DNA of 64,000 nucleotides, taken from contig CM060990.1 in assembly GCA_030765065.1 (NCBI GenBank), forward strand, positions 10,229,501-10,293,500, read 5' to 3'. Numbering within the stretch: the stretch's first letter is position 1; the number at the start of each line of letters is the position of its first letter. A program made the position numbers and the translations under genes. A model generated the notes under the pieces. That model saw only the letters and a list, made by a program, of their open reading frames with translations. It did no database searches and had not been told where the DNA came from. This DNA comes from Deroplatys truncata. Its lineage: Eukaryota > Arthropoda > Insecta > Mantodea > Mantidae. Positions 57,271 through 64,000 of the stretch are shown piece by piece.

Positions 57271-58380
57271 ACGGTTTTGTTATCCCCACAGTGTCTTAGC
57301 TGTTTATCATGACTGAAGATTGAGTTCATTTACACCTGACTGCAGTTTCCTTATCTCCAAGCACTTTAGCTGTGTATCACGACAGAAGATTGTATCCAGA
57401 TACACATGTCTACAGTTTTATCCTGCATACTGCTTTAGGTATTTATCATGTCTGAATATTGTGTCTATATACACATGACGACAGTTTTGTTATCCCCCAC
57501 ACAGTTTTAGCTGTTAATCATGACTGTAGATTGTGTCTGTTTACACATGACTACAGTTTTGTTCCCTGCAAACACTTTTAGCTGTTTATCATGACTGATT
57601 ATTTTGTCCATTTACACATGCCTACAGTTTTGTTCCCTCCAAACAGTTTTAGCTGTTTATCATGACTGAAGATTGTGTCCATATACACATGACGTCAGTT
57701 TTGTTATCCCCCACACAGTTTTAGCTGTTAATCATGACTGTAGATTGTGTCTGTTTACAAATGACTACAGTTTTGTTCCCTCCAAACACTTTTAGCTGTT
57801 TATCATGACTGATTATTGTGTCCATTTACACATGCCTACAGTTTTGTTATCCCCCACACAGTTTTAGCTGTTAATCATGACTGTAGATTGTGTCTGTTTA
57901 TACATGACTACAGTTTTGTTCCCTCCAAACACTTTTAGCTGTTTATCATGATTGATTATTGTGTCCATTTACACATGACTACAGTTTTGTTCCCTCCCAA
58001 CAGTTTTAGCTGTTTATCATGACTGAAGATTGTGTCCATATACACATGACTACAGTTTGGTTATCCCCACAAAGTTTTAGCTGTTTATCATGACTGAAGA
58101 TTGTGCCCATTTACACAGGACTACAGTTGTGTTCCCTCCAAATACCTTTATCTGTTTATCATGACTGAGTATTGTGTCCATTTACACATGACTACAGTTT
58201 TGTTCCCTCCAAACAGTTTTAGCTGTTTATCATGACTGAAGATTGTGTCCATATACACATACCTACAGCTTTGTTATCCCCCACACAGTTTTAGCTGTTT
58301 ATCATGACTGAAGATTGTGTCCATATACACATACCTACAGTTTTGTTATCCCCAAACAATTTTAGCTATTTATCATGACT
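57271..58380 (+). repeat. 71-bp array, second subfamily
   Basis: The same monomer family, now with CATGACTGAAGATTGTGTCC and ACTACAGTTTTGTTCCCTCC / TATCCCCCACACAG. Three variants (TTAATCATGACTGTAG, GACTGATTATT, GACTGAAGATT) alternate in partly regular order, a local higher-order pattern. Confidence 0.9.
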
Positions 58381-59552
58381 GAAGATTCTGTCTTTATACA
58401 CATTCATACAGTTTGGTTATCCTGAATACACTTTTAGCTATTAATACTCACTGTAGATTGTGTCTATATACACATGCCTACAATTTGGTTATCCTGCACA
58501 CACTTTTAGCTATTTATCTTGACTGAAGATTACGTCTATATGCACATGCCTACAGTTTGGTTATCCTGCATACACTTTTAGCTATTTTTCATGACTGAAG
58601 ATTACGTCTATATACACATGCCCACAATTTGGTTATCCGGTACACACTTTTAGCTGTTTATCATGACTGAAGATTACGTCTATATACACGTGCCTACAAT
58701 TTGGTTATCCTGCACACACTTTTAGCTATTTATCTTGACTGAAGATTACGTCTATATACACATGACTACAATTTGGTTATCTTGCACACACTTTTAGCTA
58801 TTTATCATGACTGAAGATTCTGTCTATATACACATTCATAGAGTTTGGTTATCCTGCATACACTTTTAGCTATTAATACTCACTGAAGATTGTGTCTATA
58901 TACACATGCCTACAATTTGGTTATCCTTGCCCACACTTTTAGCTATTTATCCTCACTGAAGATTGTGTCTATGTACACATGCCTACAATTTGGTTATTTT
59001 GCACACACTTTTAGCTATTTATACTCACTGAAGATTGTGTCTATATACACATGCCTACAATTTCGTTATCTTGCACACACTTTTAGCTATTTATACTCAC
59101 TGAAGATTGTGTCTATATGCACATGCCTACAATTTGGTTATCTTGCACACACATTTACCTATTTATCCTCACTGAAGATTGTGTCTATATACACATGCCT
59201 ACAATTTGATTATCTTGCACACACGTTTACCTATTTATCCTCACTGAAGATTGTGTCTATATGCACATGCCTACAATTTGGTTATCTTGCACACACGTTT
59301 ACCTATTTATCCTCACTGAAGATTGTGTCTATATGCACATGCCTACAATTTGGTTATCTTGCACACACGTTTACCTATTTATCCTCACTGAAGATTGTGT
59401 CTATATACACATGCCTACAATTTGGTTACCTTGCACACACTTTTAGCTATTTATACTCACTGAAGATTTGTCTATATACACATGCCTACAATTTGGTTAT
59501 CCTGCACACATTTTATCTATTTATCTTGACTGAAAATTGCGTCTATATACAC
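58381..59552 (+). repeat. 72-bp array, third subfamily
   Basis: Units with CTACAATTTGGTTATCTTGC and CACACTTTTAGCTATTTATC, length 72, so a plus frame (58890-59639) stays open for 249 codons with a ~24-residue repeat. It has no signal peptide, start context or homologue that I know, and is a by-product of the unit length. Confidence 0.92.
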
Positions 59553-59555
59553 ATG

Positions 59556-59734
59556 CGTGAGCGATATGGCATGGGGGCCAAGTATTCTCTGTGGCTCAAT
59601 GAGGTAACAAGCACCAGACAAGTTGTACATAAGATGTAGGGTGAAACAGTGATATACTAATACACATTGTATATATTGTAAACCAAACTATAAAACAAAT
59701 TGTTCAATAAATTCATTCATTCATACACAGGGTG
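59556..59734 (+). mobile_element. 5'-truncated LINE tail
   Basis: A short C-terminal frame (RERYGMGAKYSLWLNEVTST, ending at 59639) is followed by a 3' UTR with AATAAATTCATTCATTCAT, a TTCA-type simple tail. It interrupts the satellite and lies directly before the next transposon. Confidence 0.6.
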
Positions 59735-61463
59735 AATCACCTAAAGTTTGTACCGCAAGTATTTCGGCAATGTAAAGTGCTATTGATGTGTAGTTTTCAC
59801 AGCATTTACTGGTAGTCAGGGGCTCGTACATTTAGCTTATAAACAATTTTAATAATACCGATAAAGTGTATTTTTTGAGTAAACATACAATTTTTAAATG
59901 GAACAATGCCTAGTTACATCAACAGAATAAGGGTAGGGTAATTTAGAATGTCAGTGGCGTTTGTTGCAAGATTCTAGTGCAAGTGGTTTACGAGAAATCT
60001 TATTTTGAAACTTTTACGCACCGACACTTGTACAACCTGTGGTAGCACAAACTAAACAAAAACAAAAGGGAATTACAATACTTCCGTGGATTCTTACAAG
60101 TAAAGAGAATATAGCCCTTCAAAGGTTGTGTTCAAAATGTCCACCTGCAGCTTCAATACACGCTACCAGTCTGCGATGGAAAGACTGCTGCACACGTTCT
60201 AGCATTTCAGCGGAAATTTCAGAATAGGCAGCAGTAATACCTCGTTTCATATCGTCTGGTGTAGTTGGTGCATCCTTGTAGACAGTGTCTTCCAGCCTTC
60301 CCCACAGAAAAACTCTTAAAGGGGTCAGACCCGGTGAACGGACCGGCCAAGGTACAGGTCCTCTTCCTCCAATCCAATGATTTGGAAACAATCCGTTTAG
60401 ACAAGCTGTAGTACTTAGTGCACTATGGGCTGGACAACCATCATGTTTGTACCACAGGTTCCTGCTAGTCTGCAAAGGAACGTCTTTAGCATCAGTAGCA
60501 GATGGTCTGTCAGGAGGCTGCGATACTTGTGCGAGTTCATTGTTCCTTCTATGAACAAAGGGCATATGAGTTGATGGTTCACTATCCCACACCACACGTT
60601 TAAACTCCATGGACGCTGACGTTTCACCTGACGAAGCCAACGGGGATTGTCAACAGACCAATAGTGCATGTTTCTGCAATTTGCCTGGCCATGATTAGTA
60701 AATTTTGCCTCATCACTAAACAAGATACATGATTAATCTGGAGTATCATATCTTAATGCCCATTTACAAAAGTTAATACGCTTCTCAAAATCGTTTCCAT
60801 GCGGCTCTTGATGCAGAGAGATGTGATAGGGATGGAACCTATGTCGATGGAGAATGCGCAGTACACTTGTCTGACTTATGCCACTTCTACGTGCGATTGT
60901 GCGGGAACTAATTTGCGGATATACTGCAACGGCAGCCAAAACATTAATTTCTGCCTCTTCTCCAGTCACTTTTTTGTTTCTGTTACGTTTTCTAGGTGTT
61001 ACAGTACCACTTTCACGTAATTGGTTGAAGAATTTGATAAATAATTACCGAGATGGTTGACGTCTATTGGGATACGTTTCCGCATACACCGTACAGGAAC
61101 GAACTGCATTCTTCCTACACTCTCCATACACCATGAGCATGTCGGTTTGTTCTGTATTAGTAAACCCCATCTTCCACTCCCTACTTAATGCTGGAACTGT
61201 CACAAACTAATTGACCAGAAAGTCGCAGTGGAAACACTGAACATAAAACAAAATAACGACTTAATGCTGGAAGTGTCACAAACCAATTGACCAGAAAGTT
61301 GCAGTGGAAACACGAACATAAAACAAAATGCAAATAAACATAGCAACATCGTACCTAGCAACTGCAGGTTGAATGGGACAAGCACTTTTCGGGGTGGAAA
61401 CTCTTCAAAATACGATTTCTCCTAAACCACTTGCACTAGAATCCTGCAACAAAGACCATTGAC
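59735..61463 (-). mobile_element. Tc1/mariner-superfamily transposon inserted in the satellite
   Basis: Inverted segments at about 59949-60018 and 61393-61463 (GATTCTAGTGCAAGTGGTTT and its complement) flank a minus-strand transposase. The left end reaches an ACAGGGTGAATCACC terminus at about 59734, but the matching outer part is missing on the right, where satellite resumes at 61464. Right-end truncation is therefore likely. Confidence 0.75.
60119..61175 (-). pseudogene. Tc1/mariner-superfamily transposase, DD41-like spacing (broken)
   Basis: In minus-strand order: MGFTNTEQTDMLMVYGECRK start near 61170, HTH region (ISSRTIARRSGISQTSVLRI near 60910), FSDEAKFTNHG with the first Asp near 60712, WCGIVNHQLICPLFIEGT, KHDGCPAH with the second Asp near 60442, and SPGLTPLRVFLWG. 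The third acidic residue expected in the last motif is Arg at about 41 residues after the second Asp. One stop and two frameshifts separate the blocks. The C-terminus (AAGGHFEHNL) is intact, ending near 60119. Confidence 0.85.
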
Positions 61464-61508
61464 AGTTTTAGCTATTTACCATGGCTGAAGAATGTCTGTA
61501 TATACACA
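61464..61508 (+). repeat. Satellite remnant between two transposons
   Basis: GTTTTAGCTATTTACCATGG and a GTCTGTATATACACA stretch belong to the same ~71-bp monomer family, showing that both transposons sit inside the array. Confidence 0.85.
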
Positions 61509-62797
61509 CGAGGGATGTACCATAAGTACTCGACCTAACAAAGAAAGTACAAGAATTTTGGGAAAACACATCTTATTTCTCTACATAGATCCTTTCAGTT
61601 CGATACACTTTTCCCAGCGATATTCAATAGCTTCGGATCCCTGTTTATGCTGAGAGTAATCTAGTTCTGCAAAATAGCCATCAACGCAGACTCCAGCTCT
61701 TCACTGTTGGCAAATATTTTAGCACCAAGTGATTTCTTCGACTTTGGAAATAGAAAGCAATCGAAGGGGGCTCAATCTGGCAAATAGGGTGCATGAGGAA
61801 GCAATTTTAACTTTAATTCATTGATTTTGGCCATGGCGATAATGGATGTGTGAACTGTGCGTTGTCTTGATGAAACAAAATTTTCTTTTCCACTAAATGC
61901 AGCCGTTTTTGCTTGATTTCATCATTCAAACGGTGCAATATGTTTTCATTATTCTCGCCACTGATTATTTTTCCTTTTCGAAGGTAATCAATGAAAATGA
62001 TTCCACACACATTCCAAAAAAACTGACGCCATGGCCTTGCCTGCAAATGGAACTGTCTCACCTTCTTTGGAGCCGATTCTCCCCTTTCAATGCACTGTTT
62101 TGAGTGTTCCTTTGTCTCAGGTGTGAAGTAATGGACCCGTGTTTCATCCATGGTTATAAATTCACTCAGAAACTTGGCTTCATTGCAGCAAAACATCGCC
62201 AAACACTCGACTGAAGCATCCTCACGATACTGCTTTTGTTCCATTGTGAGTAAACCCAGCACCCATCATGCCCATAGCTTTCTCATGTCTAAATTTTCAG
62301 TCAGTATGCGATGTACAGCACTTTTTGAAATGCTTTTAACGTCTGCTAGCTCGCGACTTTTCAGTCGACGATCATCCAATACCATTTTGTGGATTTCCCT
62401 CAGAATTTCTGGCATAGTCACCTCATTTGGTCGACCACTGTGATATTCACCTTGGCAGCTGCTACGGCCTCTCTTAATCTCTGACACCCAATATTTTACT
62501 GTTGTAACGAAGGAGCAGACTCCGCCAGAGTAGAATGTAGCTCAGTTTTAATATTAGCTGGACTAGGACCTTTCAAATGAAAGTATTGTATCACATACCA
62601 ATGACTAGTTATATCCATGTTTGCAAATTTGCTGAGAACGTTCACTATTGATGCCTGTCAAACAATTACTAAATGACGTAGCAACATCAAATTTCAGACT
62701 TAAGCTTTATAAGGTTGGTATTTTCTACCACAACCATTTGTTTGCAACAACAACCGCTATCTATACATCAAGTCGGGTACTTCTGGGACTGACCTCG
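61509..62797 (-). mobile_element. Mariner transposon inserted in the satellite
   Basis: Ends CGAGGGATGTACCATAAGTA (left) and ACTTCTGGGACTGACCTCG (right) are imperfect inverted repeats (CGAGG...AGTAC.CGAC). The right end is followed by TA, while the left flank has CA. Length is 1,289 bp, the normal mariner size. Satellite continues on both sides. Confidence 0.85.
61560..62487 (-). pseudogene. Mariner transposase (broken)
   Basis: Minus strand: RSSCQGEYHSGRPNEVTMPE and an HTH (LKSRELADVKSISKSAVHRI near 62350), TMDETRVHYFTPETKEHSKQ with the first Asp near 62145, SAPKKVRQ, FFWNVCGIIFIDYL, FHQDNAQFTH with the second Asp near 61855, then a shifted frame with a PF(S/D)CFLFPKSKK-type third site near 61760. 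The framework matches DD34D mariners. A frameshift near 62265 and stops after 61815 inactivate it. Confidence 0.87.
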
Positions 62798-64000
62798 TAT
62801 GTCTACGCTTTTATTATCTTTACAGAGTTTTAACTGTATGTCTCTAAGCACACATAACTGCAGTGTGGTTATCACCACACAGTTTTAGTTCTTTACCATG
62901 GCTGAAGAATGTCATATGTCTACAGTTTTGCTATCCGCACACAGTTTTAGCTGTATTTCTCTAAGTACACATGACTACAGTGTTGTTATCACCACACAGT
63001 TTTAGCTGTATTTTTCTAAGTACACATGACTACAATGTTGTTATCACCACACAGTTTTAGCTGTATTTTTCTAAGTACACATGACTACAGTTTTGCTATC
63101 CGCACACAGTTTTAGCTGTATTTCTCTAAGTACACATGACTACAGTGTTGTTATCACCACACAGTTTTAGCTGTTCACCATGGCTAAAGAATGGCGGTAT
63201 ATACGTATGTCTACAGTTTTGTTGTACCCACACAGTTTTAGCTGTACGTCTCTAAGTACACATGACTACAGTGTTGTTATCACCACACAGTTTTAGCTGT
63301 TCACCATGGCTACAGAATGGCGGTATATACATATGTCTACAATTTTGTTGTACCCACACAGTTTTAGCTGTATTTTTCTAAGTACACATGACTACAATGT
63401 TATCCCCACACAGTTTTTGATAATTACGATGAATGAAGAGGGTGTCTATATTCACATGACTACAGATTTGTTATCCCCACACAGTTTTAGGTAATTACAG
63501 TGAATGAATGTAGTGCCTATATTCACATGACTACAGCTGTGTTATCCCCACACAGTTTTAGGTAATTACAGTGAATGGATGTAGTGTCTATATTCACATG
63601 ACTACAGCTGTGTTATCCCCACACAGCTTTAGGTAATTGCGATGAATGAAGAGGGTGTCTATATTCACATGACTACAGATTTGTTATCCCCACACAGCTT
63701 TAGGTAATTGCGATGAATGAAGGGGGTGTCTATATTCACATGACTACAGATTTGTTATCCCCACACAGCTTTAGGTAATTGCGATGAATGAAGAGGGTGT
63801 CTATATTCACATGACTACAGCTGTGTTATCCCCACACAGTTTTAGGTAATTACAGTGAATGGATGTAGTGTCTATATTCATATGACTACACCTTTGTTAT
63901 CCCCACACAGCTTTTAGGTAATTGCGATGAATGAAGGGGGTGTCTATATTCACATGACTACAGATTTGTTATCCCCACACAGCTTTAGGTAATTGCGATG
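62798..64000 (+). repeat. 71-bp array, distal subfamilies (continues past window)
   Basis: 62830-63370 mixes a 55-bp deletion form (CACACAGTTTTAGCTGTATT, TAAGTACACATGACTACAG) with longer CACCATGGCTAAAGAATGG units. 63400-64000 is a uniform 71-bp form (GGTAATTGCGATGAATGAAG, GTGTCTATATTCACATGACT). All align to the monomer at 52.7 kb. Confidence 0.93.

Noticed and set aside
58890..59639. 249-codon plus-strand frame with a ~24-residue repeat
   Set aside because: It follows from the 72-bp unit length of the satellite and ends in the C-terminus of an inserted LINE. No evidence of selection or a promoter.

Overview
The window reads as repeat-rich nuclear DNA of an arthropod, most likely a large-genome insect. 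The basis is one intact immunoglobulin-type exon of the Dscam family, arthropod-style transposons (a CsRn1-type LTR element, Tc1, mariner, CGGBP1-like hAT and a Polinton relic), tRNA-derived SINEs and long satellite blocks. Placement near cockroaches, stick insects or grasshoppers is a guess from the style of the SINEs and has not been tested. No bacterial-type operon, CRISPR array or rRNA gene is present. Almost everything is non-coding or decayed mobile DNA.

Layout. 0.3-4.7 kb: a decayed LTR retrotransposon on the minus strand. 5.2-9.2 kb: a deletion relic of a Polinton/Maverick-type element, with tandem-repeat inverted ends and the C-terminal part of a protein-primed family B DNA polymerase. 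9.2-13 kb: mostly unassigned, with a heat-shock-like promoter, a possible first exon and a solo-LTR-like unit. 13.4-15.4 kb: a 58-bp satellite with two higher-order periods. 17.3-18.1 kb: six copies of a 133-bp repeat. 20-23.5 kb: a 56/57-bp minisatellite. 23.6-28.2 kb: a SINE, a coiled-coil-ORF repeat element, decayed repeats and a complete but broken Tc1 transposon.

29.3-36.1 kb: the most striking object, a 6.74-kb inverted-repeat element with arms of about 3 kb, AG...CT ends and a nearly perfect 6-bp target duplication. It has no recognisable transposase. Its arms carry regularly spaced tRNA T-arm-like motifs, and its loop holds a promoter-like cluster.

37.5-42.2 kb: a SINE followed by tandem modules related to the 24-kb element. 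43-45.1 kb: a LINE fragment and an internally deleted mariner. 45.85-46.01 kb: the Dscam-type exon, the only well-supported host coding sequence, on the plus strand. The surrounding DNA is best read as introns and intergenic sequence. 47-51.5 kb: a non-autonomous inverted-repeat element, a second LINE fragment, a hAT fragment and a SINE. 52.7 kb to the window end: a diverging array of about 71-bp monomers running more than 11 kb, split by a LINE tail, a DD41-like transposon and a mariner.

All coordinates of repeat edges are read by eye and may be off by several bases. Family assignments rest on recognised motifs, not on searches.
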